The translations under genes were made by a program, and so were the position numbers. A stretch of DNA of 40,760 nucleotides from Clostridia bacterium (lineage in GTDB: Bacteria > Bacillota > Clostridia > Peptostreptococcales > Anaerovoracaceae), in assembly GCA_900766045.1 (NCBI GenBank), contig CAAFTW010000031.1:1-40760 (forward strand), given 5' to 3'. Of this stretch, positions 15,626 to 24,387 are shown one piece after another. The notes under the pieces are model-generated. The model was not told the origin of the DNA and ran no database searches. It worked only from the letters and a program-made list of their open reading frames with translations. How positions within the stretch are numbered: the stretch's first letter is position 1; the number at the start of each line of letters is the position of its first letter.

Positions 15626-17020
15626 TTAACGGCCCACGATTCTGCCCAGTTTTTCTGCGGCCTCTTCCCGCTCTTTTCCGGTCATTGTGCGGACGTCGAA
15701 CAGGATATGATCGTGAATCGTCCTGGTTACGATCGGAAGCAGACCTTCACGCAGCTTCTCATCCAGTTCCTTCTCACTGAAGGACGGGTGTTTCAGCGCA
15801 ACGCCGAATCCCGGAAGTTCGGTTCCCGGCGCCGATCCGCCGCCGACCAGACCCGTGGACTCGACCACTTCAGCTTCATATCCCGCGTCAAGCGCCTGAA
15901 TTCTCTGCAGCAGGTCCCTTGCCTCCTGGCGCAGAAGCTCCGGATCTCTCGTCAGCATGTTCAAAACCGGAATTTCTTCTTTTGCCTTTTCTTCATCAAA
16001 GTAAATATTGAATGTCGCTTCCATCGCGGACAGGGTCATCTTATCGACACGGAGAACCCTTGCCAGGGGATGTTTTTTCATCTTATCGATGATACTCTTC
16101 TTTCCGACGATGATTCCGCCCTGCGGTCCGCCCAGAAGTTTGTCTCCGCTGAACAGCACGATGTCCGCGCCGTCTGCCAGTCCGGACTTGATCGTCGGCT
16201 CCATGATGCCGTACTCTTCCAGGTTGACCATCAGGCCGCTCCCCAGGTCATACAGCAGCGGAAGATCATACTTATCCGCAAGTCCGCGCAGTTCCTTCAC
16301 CGATACATCGTCAGTGAATCCGACAACCTTGTAGTTGCTGGTATGCACCTTCATCAGCGCGCCGGTGTTTTCATTAATCGCCCGCTCATAATCATAAAGA
16401 TGCGTCTTATTGGTGGTTCCGATCTCCTTCAGGAAGGCGCCGCTGGTCTCCATGATCTCCGGAACACGGAAGGATCCGCCGATCTCGACCATTTCTCCTC
16501 TTGAAAGGATGATTTCTTTTCCTTCTCCCAGAACGGCCAGCGCCAGCATCGTAGCCGCAGCGTTGTTATTTACGACCATGGCCGCTTCCGCGCCGGTGAT
16601 TCTCTGAATCAGCTTCTCGCAGTGCACGTGGCGGGAGCCTCTCTTTCCAGCGGCAGGATCGTACTCCAGCGTTGAATAACTGTCCGCCGTATCCATAACG
16701 GCTTCCTTCGCCTTCTCACTCAGGCGAGCCCTTCCCAGATTGGTATGGAGCACCACGCCCGTTGCATTGATGACACGCCGCAGGGACGGCATGCCTGCAC
16801 GTTCAATCCGTTTGAGAACCATTTCCACAGCAGCATCGTGCGAGACATCACTCTCTTCAATCTTATCGCCCTGCAGAATCGCCTGGCGCATCGCATTGAT
16901 CGATTCCCTCACCGCGTCCGCCGCCTGCTCATGCGCAAGCCCCGCAGCCGCCTGCTGCACTCTCTCATCACTTAAGATCTCATCCACCTTAGGCAGTTTC
17001 CGAAGAAGTTCCTGATTCAT
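15626..17020 (-). CDS. selA: L-seryl-tRNA(Sec) selenium transferase SelA
   Basis: The 464-residue PLP enzyme has the SelA signatures: INATGVVLHTNLGRA, the block GSRHVHCEKLIQRITGAEAA and the Schiff-base lysine Lys294 in SGDKLLGGPQGG. It replaces the seryl hydroxyl on tRNA-Sec with selenol, using selenophosphate from SelD. It is the first gene of selA-selB-lysR. The upstream 400 bases hold the dsdA terminator and an unassigned block; a TATACT at about 17105 could be its -10, but no convincing -35 is seen. Confidence 0.97.
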   Translation of the reverse strand: MNQELLRKLPKVDEILSDERVQQAAAGLAHEQAADAVRESINAMRQAILQGDKIEESDVSHDAAVEMVLKRIERAGMPSLRRVINATGVVLHTNLGRARLSEKAKEAVMDTADSYSTLEYDPAAGKRGSRHVHCEKLIQRITGAEAAMVVNNNAAATMLALAVLGEGKEIILSRGEMVEIGGSFRVPEIMETSGAFLKEIGTTNKTHLYDYERAINENTGALMKVHTSNYKVVGFTDDVSVKELRGLADKYDLPLLYDLGSGLMVNLEEYGIMEPTIKSGLADGADIVLFSGDKLLGGPQGGIIVGKKSIIDKMKKHPLARVLRVDKMTLSAMEATFNIYFDEEKAKEEIPVLNMLTRDPELLRQEARDLLQRIQALDAGYEAEVVESTGLVGGGSAPGTELPGFGVALKHPSFSEKELDEKLREGLLPIVTRTIHDHILFDVRTMTGKEREEAAEKLGRIVGR

Positions 17021-17221
17021 GATTCCGTTCTCCCGTCATGTTTTTATACGCAGAATTTCCTACAATATTTCTTTGTTAAAACTCTGCGCATCTGTTTATT
17101 TCCAGTATACTATAGATGATCGTAAATAAAACTATTTCTCATCAATACTACCACCATATATTAGATAATTCAATAACAATCTCCGCTTTAAATTCACTCT
17201 TTCAATTCTTTCTGACAAAAA

Positions 17222-17345
17222 TAAACCGCCAAGGGGTGCGCCATTCCGGACTTTCCCTGCTTTTATTCCCATTTCGGCTTCGTGATGTCCCTGTATACAG
17301 TTTTTCTATTCCACACATTCCTCTATACCTGTCCGCTCCAATATA
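17222..17345 (-). other. Unassigned conserved-looking block upstream of selA
   Basis: This stretch between the dsdA terminator and selA is clearly richer in GC than the AT-rich spacer around it. On the minus strand it includes AAGTCCGGAATGGCGCACC followed by a short GGCGG segment. Two frames give short unrelated peptides (one with SPEWRTPWRFIFV, the other with GMAHPLAVYF) that recall spurious small ORFs I associate with gut Clostridia from memory. It has no credible start or ribosome site. It may be a repeated element or a small RNA rather than a gene. Confidence 0.35.
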
Positions 17346-17362
17346 GTCATCCTATTTATTTA

Positions 17363-17414
17363 AAAGCAAAAATCCGTACTGCATTATAGAATCCATTCTA
17401 TAATGCAGTACGGA
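17363..17414 (-). terminator. dsdA terminator, 20-bp perfect palindrome
   Basis: Positions 17373-17392 pair perfectly with 17395-17414, and on the minus strand the stem is followed by TTTTTGCTTTT. This is a strong intrinsic terminator 24 bases after the dsdA stop. Confidence 0.9.
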
Positions 17415-17437
17415 CACCCTTTCTTCAGGCAGATGAC

Positions 17438-18787
17438 CTATTTCAGCGACTCTGCTTTCTTTACGTAGTTCTCACGGACATCATCCGGGACAAGGCTGCC
17501 GCCGGTCGCCCAGACCAGCTGAATCGAATCCATCATCTTATCGGCCAGATCGTTCTTCCGGATATACTCTGCCGTCTCTTCAGACTCGCACAGATTCCGC
17601 GGACCGGTGAACATCGCACAGGCAGAAGGCTCCAGGAATACCCCTTCCGTATCCAGAAGGTCCTTCATGTATCTGTACAGATCGTAATCCTGCAGCGTAA
17701 ATTCACCGCTGAGATGCGCTTCCATAACCGATCCGACGAATCCCGACGGACGTCCGACCGCAAGGCCGTCCGCCTCCGTCAGTCCGCTCAGGCCAATATC
17801 CGTAACCGCGATCTTATTCTGCAGTCCCGTCATCATGCCCAGAAGCATGGCCGGAGCCTGCACCGGCTCTACAAAGAAGCAGTGTACGTTATCCCCGTAT
17901 TTCTGCTTCAGACCGAAGGCAATTCCGCCCGGCGCGCCGCCCACGCCGCAAGGAATGTAAACGAACAGCGGATGCTCTTCATCAACCGTGATATCCTGCT
18001 TCTCAAACTGCTTCTCCAGCCTCGAAGCTGCCACCGCATATCCCAGGAAAAGATTCTGGGAATTCTCATCATCCACAAAATAGCTCTTCGGATCTGCGTC
18101 AGACAGCGCGCGGCCCTCCTTTACCGCTTCCCCGTAGTCCGCCTGATATTCCTTTACCGTTACCCCATGCTTTCTCAGAAGGTCTTTCTTCCACTGGCGC
18201 GCATCTGCAGACATATGCACAATGGCCTTGTATCCGATGGCTGCGCTCATGATACCGATGCTCATACCAAGGTTTCCTGTAGATCCGACCTGAACCGTGT
18301 AACCGGAGAAAAACTCCCGGCACTCCGGGCTGGCCAGCTTGTCATAAGAATCGCCAGGCTTCAGCAGGCCATGCTCCAGAGCCAGGTCTTCCGTGTGCTT
18401 CAGCACCTCGTAAATTCCGCCCCTGGCCTTGACTGATCCCGCAATGGCCAGTGCGTTATCCTGCTTCAGAAAAAGCCTTCCCGGAATGTGCACCTGGTAC
18501 TTTTCTTCCATGTGCTGCTGCATCTTCGGAATCGCCGTCAGCGGAGACTCGATAATCCCATTCGTCTTCTCCGTCTCCGGGAAACACTTCATGATCAGCG
18601 GCGCAAACCTCTTCAGCCTCTCTTCTGCATCTCTGATGTCATTCGAGGTCAGTTCCTGTTTCTTCACCGCCTCCGCAAACGGCTCCTTATGCGGATTGAC
18701 CCAGACCACATCCTTCGCGGCCTCCATGTCCTTAAGCTTTGGATTCACCTCTTCCAGCTTCTTCAATTCCATGCTGTTCATCGTCAT
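17438..18787 (-). CDS. dsdA: D-serine ammonia-lyase (D-serine dehydratase)
   Basis: The 449-residue PLP enzyme matches DsdA in length and motifs: KQDNALAIAGSVKARGGIYE with the Schiff-base lysine Lys120, the phosphate-binding loop VGSTGNLGMSIG, and HMSADARQWKK. It converts D-serine to pyruvate and ammonia, giving the cell pyruvate and detoxifying D-serine. No dsdC regulator or dsdX transporter is adjacent. It is a single-gene unit between its own strong terminator and the tRNA-Sec terminator. AAGGAG lies nine bases before the ATG. Confidence 0.95.
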   Translation of the reverse strand: MTMNSMELKKLEEVNPKLKDMEAAKDVVWVNPHKEPFAEAVKKQELTSNDIRDAEERLKRFAPLIMKCFPETEKTNGIIESPLTAIPKMQQHMEEKYQVHIPGRLFLKQDNALAIAGSVKARGGIYEVLKHTEDLALEHGLLKPGDSYDKLASPECREFFSGYTVQVGSTGNLGMSIGIMSAAIGYKAIVHMSADARQWKKDLLRKHGVTVKEYQADYGEAVKEGRALSDADPKSYFVDDENSQNLFLGYAVAASRLEKQFEKQDITVDEEHPLFVYIPCGVGGAPGGIAFGLKQKYGDNVHCFFVEPVQAPAMLLGMMTGLQNKIAVTDIGLSGLTEADGLAVGRPSGFVGSVMEAHLSGEFTLQDYDLYRYMKDLLDTEGVFLEPSACAMFTGPRNLCESEETAEYIRKNDLADKMMDSIQLVWATGGSLVPDDVRENYVKKAESLK

Positions 18788-18907
18788 TCTGTTCAGCTCC
18801 TTTCTGATGGAATTCTCTCACAATTTCTGCTGCTCTCATTTTAGCATAAATGCTGATCAGCTGGACATAGGAGAATAAACAGCCTGCCATTTATTCCAGG
18901 GGCGTAT

Positions 18908-18960
18908 CAAAAAAACAAAGAAGCCAGATCTCAGGAAAACATCCTGAAACCGGCTTCTTT
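18908..18960 (-). terminator. Terminator of tRNA-Sec
   Basis: A two-part stem, AAAGAAGCC (18917-18925) with GGCTTCTTT (18952-18960) and inner TCAGGA with TCCTGA, is followed on the minus strand by GTTTTTTTG. It begins five bases after the CCA end of the tRNA. Confidence 0.88.
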
Positions 18961-18965
18961 AGATG

Positions 18966-19062
18966 TGGCGGGAGTATGTGGGAATTGAACCCACCCGAGA
19001 GGCTCCTAACCCCTCACATTGGTTTTGAAGACCAAGAGGCACACCAGCACCTATCTACCCCC
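18966..19062 (-). tRNA. selC: tRNA-Sec (anticodon UCA)
   Basis: The 97-base gene folds as a selenocysteine tRNA. Acceptor strands GGGGGTAG and ATACTCCC give seven pairs (one of them G-U), then a G-A mismatch at the eighth position. The discriminator is G and CCA is encoded. The D arm has the Sec-specific 6-bp stem and 4-base loop (AGGTGC-TGGT-GTGCCT). The anticodon arm is TTGGT-CTTCAAA-ACCAA with anticodon TCA at 19026-19028. The long variable arm pairs GAGGGG with CCTCTC, and the T arm is GTGGG-TTCAATT-CCCAC. The 8+5 architecture and UCA anticodon distinguish it from tRNA-Ser. Confidence 0.96.
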
Positions 19063-19086
19063 ATGTATTCGTTTTCGCACTCACTC

Positions 19087-19115
19087 ATTATATTTTCTGC
19101 GTTCACGCTTGTCAA
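19087..19115 (-). promoter_or_regulatory. Consensus promoter of tRNA-Sec
   Basis: TTGACA (19110-19115) and TATAAT (19087-19092) on the minus strand are 17 bases apart, a perfect sigma-A consensus. Transcription should start around 19080, just ahead of the tRNA. Confidence 0.88.
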
Positions 19116-19248
19116 TCTGAAATTTAACAAATGGGCTGATTTCTTGCGGATTTTCCTTTTGTCCTATAGGCGGAAAATGGCACATTTAAGAATAGCAAAT
19201 AATGGGATAAGCAGAAAATAAACAATAGGAGAAAATCCCCGCTTTCGA

Positions 19249-19277
19249 TTGACAAGACTGCGCTCTGTTAATACAAT
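19249..19277 (+). promoter_or_regulatory. Promoter of selD
   Basis: TTGACA (19249-19254) and TACAAT (19272-19277) are 17 bases apart on the plus strand. The transcript would carry a leader of about 150 bases before the selD start at 19435. I see no recognisable riboswitch in that leader. Confidence 0.8.
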
Positions 19278-19434
19278 TGAACGACTGGATTGAGCAAAAT
19301 CGTTTACCGCGCGGGGGATTCGGGTATCTATTTTCAGAAAGCAGAAGAGCCTCCCGGAAACCGCGCGGAGACCATAAAAGGATACGTTCAAATACGACTG
19401 CCAGACCGACTGCAGCAGAAATAAGGAGGAACAC

Positions 19435-20472
19435 ATGTCAGAGACAAAATTAACCGAACTTACCACCCACCGCGGCTGAGCGGCTAAAGTGGCGCCTGAC
19501 GCCCTGTCGCAGGTTCTGCGGCAATTACCAAAATTTAATGATCCTGATCTGCTGGTCGGTTTTGATACTGCCGATGACGCAGCTGTATATAAAATCAATG
19601 ATACCACGGCACTGATCGAGACGGTGGACATCTTCCCGCCGGTCGTAGACGATCCGTTTGAATACGGAAAAATCGCCGCGGCCAACTCTCTGAGCGATGT
19701 TTACGCCATGGGCGGACAGCCGAAGCTCTGCATGAACGTGCTGGGCGTTCCAGAATCCATGCCGGTTGACGTTACCGGTGAAATTCTGAAGGGCGGCTAC
19801 GAGAAGGTAAAGGAAGCCGGCGCAATCATCTGCGGCGGACACACCGTTCACCTGTCCGAGCCGGTTTACGGACTCTGCGTCAGCGGTTTTGTACACCCTG
19901 ACCACATCCTGCCGAACAGCGAGGCACAGGACGGCGACGTCCTGATCGTCACCAAGCCGATCGGAACCGGAATCCTGAATAACGCCATCAAGGCCGATCT
20001 CCTGACCGACCACACCATCCATGAACTGACCGAATCCATGGGCATGCTGAACAAGTACGCCGCAGAGCAGCTCGACGATTTCCACGTCCACGCCTGCACC
20101 GACATCACCGGATTCGGCATCCTCGGCCACGTTTACGAGATGGCGGCCGGCTGCCACAGACGCATCCGTCTGGACAGCAAGAAAATTCCGTTCCTGCCGC
20201 AGGCACTGGAAATGGCGGAAATGGGAGTCGTCCCGGCCGGCGCCTATAACAACCGCAAGTGGATCGGCGGAGCCATCCAGTTTGCAGACAGCGTTCCGCT
20301 CAGCGTCCAGGATGCCATGTTCGATCCACAGACCTCCGGCGGCCTGATCATCGCCGTTCCGGAAGACGAGGGCGAGAAGCTCCTCAGGCGCATGAAAGAC
20401 ACCGTTCCGTACGCCGAGCTGATCGGAACCGTATTCGACGGCAGCTGCCATCAGCCGGTCGAGGTTGTTTAG
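19435..20472 (+). CDS. selD: Selenide, water dikinase SelD, itself a selenoprotein
   Basis: The true start is the ATG at 19435 behind AAGGAGGAACAC. The frame passes through a TGA at 19477-19479 and runs to 20472, giving 345 residues. The UGA is codon 15 in the active-site motif RGU-AAKVAPDAL, where other SelD proteins have Cys or Sec and the lysine three residues on is essential. Downstream motifs GFDTADDAAVY, IFPPVVDDP, NSLSDVYAMGG and CGGHTV are characteristic. It makes selenophosphate from selenide and ATP for SelA. The enzyme needs its own product pathway for synthesis. A caller that stops at TGA would start after the active site. Confidence 0.96.
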
Positions 20473-20534
20473 CATCTCTCCGGACAAAACGCATACGCGC
20501 AAGGAAACACGGGTCATAATAACCTGAAGAAGAA

Positions 20535-20586
20535 GGGACCACCGCCCCGGATGAACAGAAAAGCCCGGGCTGTGGTCCCGTTTTTT
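20535..20586. terminator. Terminator between selD and the converging LRR gene
   Basis: A long stem starts GGGACCAC (20535-20542) and closes GTGGTCCC (20572-20579), with GC-rich inner pairing, followed on the plus strand by GTTTTTT. On the minus strand it starts directly after the stop codon of the LRR protein gene, so it may serve both. Confidence 0.88.
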
Positions 20587-21178
20587 ACTTCCGAATAATT
20601 TTCACAGGTCCGATATAGGACTCCTTATAAGAATCTTCCAATTCTATATAAGTATGTTTTGGCACTACAAGCCGGCGGAGGCCGGTCTTTGCAAATGCAA
20701 ATTCTCCGATTATTTTCACTGAAGATGGAATTTCAATCGTCTTCAATCTTCTGCATCCCTGAAACGCTGCTGCTCCAACAGATTTCAGCGAATCGGGCAG
20801 ATAGACCTTTTTCAGATGATCACAACTGTCAAAGCACCCGCTGCCAACAGATGTAATTTCTTTATTTATGACCACCCGATAGATTTCACTACCCGAATGC
20901 AGCCATGGAGGGCCGTTCGGGTCGGTTTCCGAATTCCAAAGACTGAAGACAAATCTGCCCGGAACAGGAGCCAGTTTCCTAACCACAGATGTTGCAACCA
21001 CACCGTAATTATACATTTCGCCCGAACCGGTTACTGTAAGCGTATGCGTAAACGGATTATATCTCCAGTATGCGGATTTCCCGCATGGCCCCCAGAAATT
21101 CCCTGAGATTCCCCACACAAGGAAAACAATCAGAAGAATTTTCACGATTTTCTTTATTTTGCATTTTCTTATGGACAT
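20585..21178 (-). CDS. Exported leucine-rich-repeat protein (BspA-like)
   Basis: The 197-residue protein has a basic N-terminus and a hydrophobic segment at about residues 9-27 (signal peptide or anchor). A beta-rich region (TLTVTGSGEMYNYG) follows, with then three or so BspA-type repeats such as LKKVYLPDSLKSVGAAAFQGC and LKTIEIPSSVKIIGEFAFAK. Such proteins are usually on the cell surface and bind other molecules; the partner is unknown. The start overlaps the end of the upstream secreted-protein gene by ten bases, so the two are coupled. Both are AT-rich compared with the selenium genes around them, which hints at different ancestry. Confidence 0.8.
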   Translation of the reverse strand: MSIRKCKIKKIVKILLIVFLVWGISGNFWGPCGKSAYWRYNPFTHTLTVTGSGEMYNYGVVATSVVRKLAPVPGRFVFSLWNSETDPNGPPWLHSGSEIYRVVINKEITSVGSGCFDSCDHLKKVYLPDSLKSVGAAAFQGCRRLKTIEIPSSVKIIGEFAFAKTGLRRLVVPKHTYIELEDSYKESYIGPVKIIRK

Positions 21179-22053
21179 ATTGCATGTCCCCTATCCTTTG
21201 CCGCAGTATTTACCCCTTTTTCAAACTGAATCGTTGGATCTATACCTGAAATTCCAAATGAAACAGATGGAGTGACACGGATTACCATATGTCCATATTC
21301 CATATAAAAATATATATCTTGTTTTGCCTGTACAGTACCCCTTAGTGAAAAAGAGCCTGCTCCTTTCTTTGCATAATAGTGATCATCGATCAACATCTTG
21401 AATTTATGAGCTTTACCAGATTGTTGATCTGATTTTACCAATGTCGTATTCGCCGATTTGTATAATTTTCCAGAAATTAAATTATAATAAACAACAGAAC
21501 CACTTTGAGAAACCAAATGCCAACTGCCCCATCCGACAGCAACCATATCCGTCATTTTATAAACCGGAATACCCGACCAACTCCAATTATATGTAATTCT
21601 GGCATGTGTATGCTTATCATAATACTTTATCATGTCAACTTTTCCATTCAGAGAACATTTTGCCGAAACCCGTGCCAGAGTTGCAGAACTGCCATCAAAA
21701 TTCCGGATATCTTCAATTTGACTCAAGGTATACCCACTGTCGGCAAGAGCATCATCAGACATCTTATTCAATTCTTCTACATGATTTTTGAATTCTTTTC
21801 TATAGCTGTATATAGATGCAATTTCCTGCGATGAGAATCCTTCATTTTTTAATTCAGATGTACTCTGTTTTGCCAAATTTGATATTTCCTCATATTCATT
21901 AATAGTAATTGTACTTGAAGTGTCTGCCATGGCCTGTTGTTCATCTGCGTTTTCTTTTGTAAAAGCTAATACAGGAGCAGTTACTATCATACATACAAAA
22001 AGGGTTACTAGCGGAATACATACCCATTGCCATCTGTGCCGAGATACATTCAT
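21169..22053 (-). CDS. Secreted protein of unknown function
   Basis: I do not recognise this protein of about 294 residues. It starts MNVSRHRWQWVCIPLVTLFV, a clear signal peptide ending near VLAFTKEN. A helical acidic region at about 40-110 (EEISNLAKQ to ADSGYTLSQI) is followed by a beta-rich C-terminal half full of tyrosine, serine and glycine (YYDKHTHARITYNW, FYMEYGHMVIRV). No catalytic motif is apparent. GGAGG lies eight bases before the chosen ATG; the open frame extends to 22143 without a better site. It is visibly AT-rich and co-transcribed with the LRR protein, suggesting an exported two-protein unit. Confidence 0.7.
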   Translation of the reverse strand: MNVSRHRWQWVCIPLVTLFVCMIVTAPVLAFTKENADEQQAMADTSSTITINEYEEISNLAKQSTSELKNEGFSSQEIASIYSYRKEFKNHVEELNKMSDDALADSGYTLSQIEDIRNFDGSSATLARVSAKCSLNGKVDMIKYYDKHTHARITYNWSWSGIPVYKMTDMVAVGWGSWHLVSQSGSVVYYNLISGKLYKSANTTLVKSDQQSGKAHKFKMLIDDHYYAKKGAGSFSLRGTVQAKQDIYFYMEYGHMVIRVTPSVSFGISGIDPTIQFEKGVNTAAKDRGHAICP

Positions 22054-22340
22054 AACTACAACCTCCTTCATGATTAAAATACAATGAACCACAATCGAGG
22101 AATTCCGTATGTTCAGATTACTATACAATTTTCTATACGTCAATGTTTTACTGTATCATTTAATATTCAATCACAGTTATTTTATCTCCATCTGTCCTTC
22201 CAGTAATATTTCTCACAGCTGTGCCTGCGGGGTTTTATGTATACCACAGCGTTTTCCCTTGAAAGTTTGTATTTTGTCCTGTAAAAATCCAGCTATATCA
22301 AGAAAATATGAAAGAACCCTCAAGGAAATGTATATCTGAA

Positions 22341-22369
22341 TTGCGGTTATTAGAAAAGTGCGTTAAAAT
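22341..22369 (+). promoter_or_regulatory. Probable promoter of pckA
   Basis: TTGCGG (22341-22346) and TAAAAT (22364-22369) are separated by 17 bases, about 80 bases upstream of pckA. The spacer from 22054 to 22340 is AT-rich and must also hold the minus-strand promoter of the secreted-protein gene, which I could not fix. Confidence 0.5.
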
Positions 22370-22451
22370 ATAAGGTAGAGATTTTTCAGAATTTATAAAT
22401 TCAGGCGGACAGCCCCGTTCGTCTGAATCGATTATTCAAGGAGGATAATAA

Positions 22452-24041
22452 ATGGAAAGCTACGGATTAGAAAAGCTGGGAATCACAACCCCTAATGTTT
22501 ACAGAAACCTGAGCCCGGCTGTTCTCGTAGAAAAGGCACTGGAAAGAAAAGAAGGCGTGCTGACGGACACTGGCGCGCTGGCGGTTAACACCGGAAAGTA
22601 CACCGGACGTTCCCCGCACGACAAGTTCATCGTTGATACAGAGGGTGTCCACGACCTCATCGACTGGGGAAAGGTCAACGTTCCTACGACTCGCGAGACC
22701 TTCAACGCCATCAAGGAAGAACTGATTAAATACCTGTCCGCACAGGATGAAGTCTTCATTTTCGATGGTTTTGCGGGAGCAGATCCAAAGTACACACGCA
22801 AGTTCCGCATTGTGAATGAGCTGGCCTCTCAGAATCTGTTTATCCACAATCTGCTGATCCGTCCGACGGAGGAAGAGCTGAAGAACTTCGGCGACGCAGA
22901 TTTCACCATGCTGGTTGCGCCGGGATATAAGTGTGATCCGGAGAAATTCGGCATCCATTCCGAGGCAGCGATCATGATCGACTATGAGGCGCACTTCATT
23001 ATTATCGCAGGCTCCGCATATTCCGGAGAAATCAAGAAGTCCGTATTCAGCACGATGAACTTCGTTCTGCCGGTTGAGGATAATGTCCTGCCGATGCACT
23101 GCTCCGCCAACATGGATCCTGAGACCGGCGACACCGCCGTATTCTTCGGCCTGTCCGGAACAGGAAAAACAACCCTGTCTGCTGACCCTGCCAGAAAGCT
23201 TATCGGAGACGACGAGCACGGCTGGTCCGACAACGGCATCTTCAACTTTGAGGGCGGCTGCTACGCAAAGTGCATCGACCTGAAGGAAGAGAACGAGCCG
23301 GAAATTTTCCACGCCATCAAGTTCGGCGCAGTTACAGAGAATGTTATTCTGGATCCGGACACCAGAAAGCCGGATTATGCTGACCGCAGCCTGACAGAGA
23401 ACACCCGTGTAGGATATCCGGTTGAGTTCATCTCCAACTCCCAGATTCCGGGATACGGTGGAATTCCAAAGGTAGTCATCTTCCTGACAGCGGATTCCTT
23501 CGGCGTTCTTCCGCCGATCTCCAAGCTGGACAGAAATGCGGCTATGTACCAGTTCGTTACCGGATTTACAGCAAAGGTTGCCGGCACAGAGCGCGGCATC
23601 ACAGAGCCGGTTCCGACCTTCTCCACCCTGTTCGGTCAGCCGTTCATGCCTCTGGGTGCTGAGAAATACGCGCAGATGCTGGGCGAGCGCCTGGATAAGT
23701 ACGGCACACAGGTTTACCTGGTCAACACCGGATGGTCCGGCGGCCCTTACGGAACAGGCAGCCGCATGAAGCTGAAGTACACCAGAGCCATGGTAACGGC
23801 AGCTCTGAACGGAACACTGAACGACGCCGAGTTCGTCCACGACGACCGCTTCAACGTTGACGTTCCGCAGTCCTGCCCGAACGTTCCTTCCGAGGTTCTG
23901 AACCCTAGAGACACCTGGTCTGACAAGGACGCTTACGACAAGCAGGCAGACCGCCTGGCTGAAATGTTCGTAAAGAACTTCGCTGAAAAGTATCCGAACA
24001 TGCCGAAGGAAATCGCTGAGGCAGGCCCGAAGGCAAAATAA
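22452..24041 (+). CDS. pckA: Phosphoenolpyruvate carboxykinase (ATP)
   Basis: The 529-residue enzyme has the kinase P-loop GLSGTGKT at 233-240, an upstream TGRSPHDKF substrate loop, the GDDEHGW metal-binding block and the C-terminal NTGWSGGPYGTGSRMKL. Length and motifs match the ATP-dependent family rather than the GTP form. It interconverts oxaloacetate and PEP; in anaerobes it can run towards oxaloacetate with ATP gain or feed gluconeogenesis from pyruvate-yielding amino acids. It is a single-gene unit with AAGGAGG before the ATG and a strong terminator. Confidence 0.97.
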   Translation: MESYGLEKLGITTPNVYRNLSPAVLVEKALERKEGVLTDTGALAVNTGKYTGRSPHDKFIVDTEGVHDLIDWGKVNVPTTRETFNAIKEELIKYLSAQDEVFIFDGFAGADPKYTRKFRIVNELASQNLFIHNLLIRPTEEELKNFGDADFTMLVAPGYKCDPEKFGIHSEAAIMIDYEAHFIIIAGSAYSGEIKKSVFSTMNFVLPVEDNVLPMHCSANMDPETGDTAVFFGLSGTGKTTLSADPARKLIGDDEHGWSDNGIFNFEGGCYAKCIDLKEENEPEIFHAIKFGAVTENVILDPDTRKPDYADRSLTENTRVGYPVEFISNSQIPGYGGIPKVVIFLTADSFGVLPPISKLDRNAAMYQFVTGFTAKVAGTERGITEPVPTFSTLFGQPFMPLGAEKYAQMLGERLDKYGTQVYLVNTGWSGGPYGTGSRMKLKYTRAMVTAALNGTLNDAEFVHDDRFNVDVPQSCPNVPSEVLNPRDTWSDKDAYDKQADRLAEMFVKNFAEKYPNMPKEIAEAGPKAK

Positions 24042-24121
24042 GAACCACAAGAAGAAAATGCGGCTGAAAACGGTAAAAGGTTCATACTGAAATATTCAAG
24101 AGATTATTCTTTTAGACCTTA

Positions 24122-24154
24122 CCGGAGCATGGAAATCCCATGCTCCGGATTTTT
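24122..24154 (+). terminator. pckA terminator
   Basis: An 11-bp stem, CCGGAGCATGG (24122-24132) and CCATGCTCCGG (24138-24148), with a 5-base loop is followed by ATTTTTAA. Confidence 0.92.
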
Positions 24155-24387
24155 AATGTGAGGAGCAGGCGCAGATCGGCTTTCCATCAGCAGCGCAGTC
24201 AGATAAGCTTTATCTATTTTACTTTAGATTCAATATTCACGGTTTGTATAAATAAACAAGCGGCCTTTTTGAAAATGTCATCTCTATCCCAATTGCATAC
24301 AAAGAGCAATCCGTGTATAATTGATATATATTGTGGTATACTGAATATTGATGGATAACCCTAATTTATATTTATGTATAGAATTTT

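Noticed and set aside
14191..15780. 529-codon plus-strand open frame opposite selB
   Set aside because: It is the antisense shadow of SelB, whose motifs are unmistakable; it also runs into selA.
19489..20472. SelD starting after the UGA
   Set aside because: It has no start codon with a ribosome site there, while 19435 has AAGGAGG and the UGA falls exactly at the catalytic position.
22467..24050. 527-codon minus-strand open frame opposite pckA
   Set aside because: It is a shadow of a GC-rich gene; PckA motifs on the plus strand are complete.
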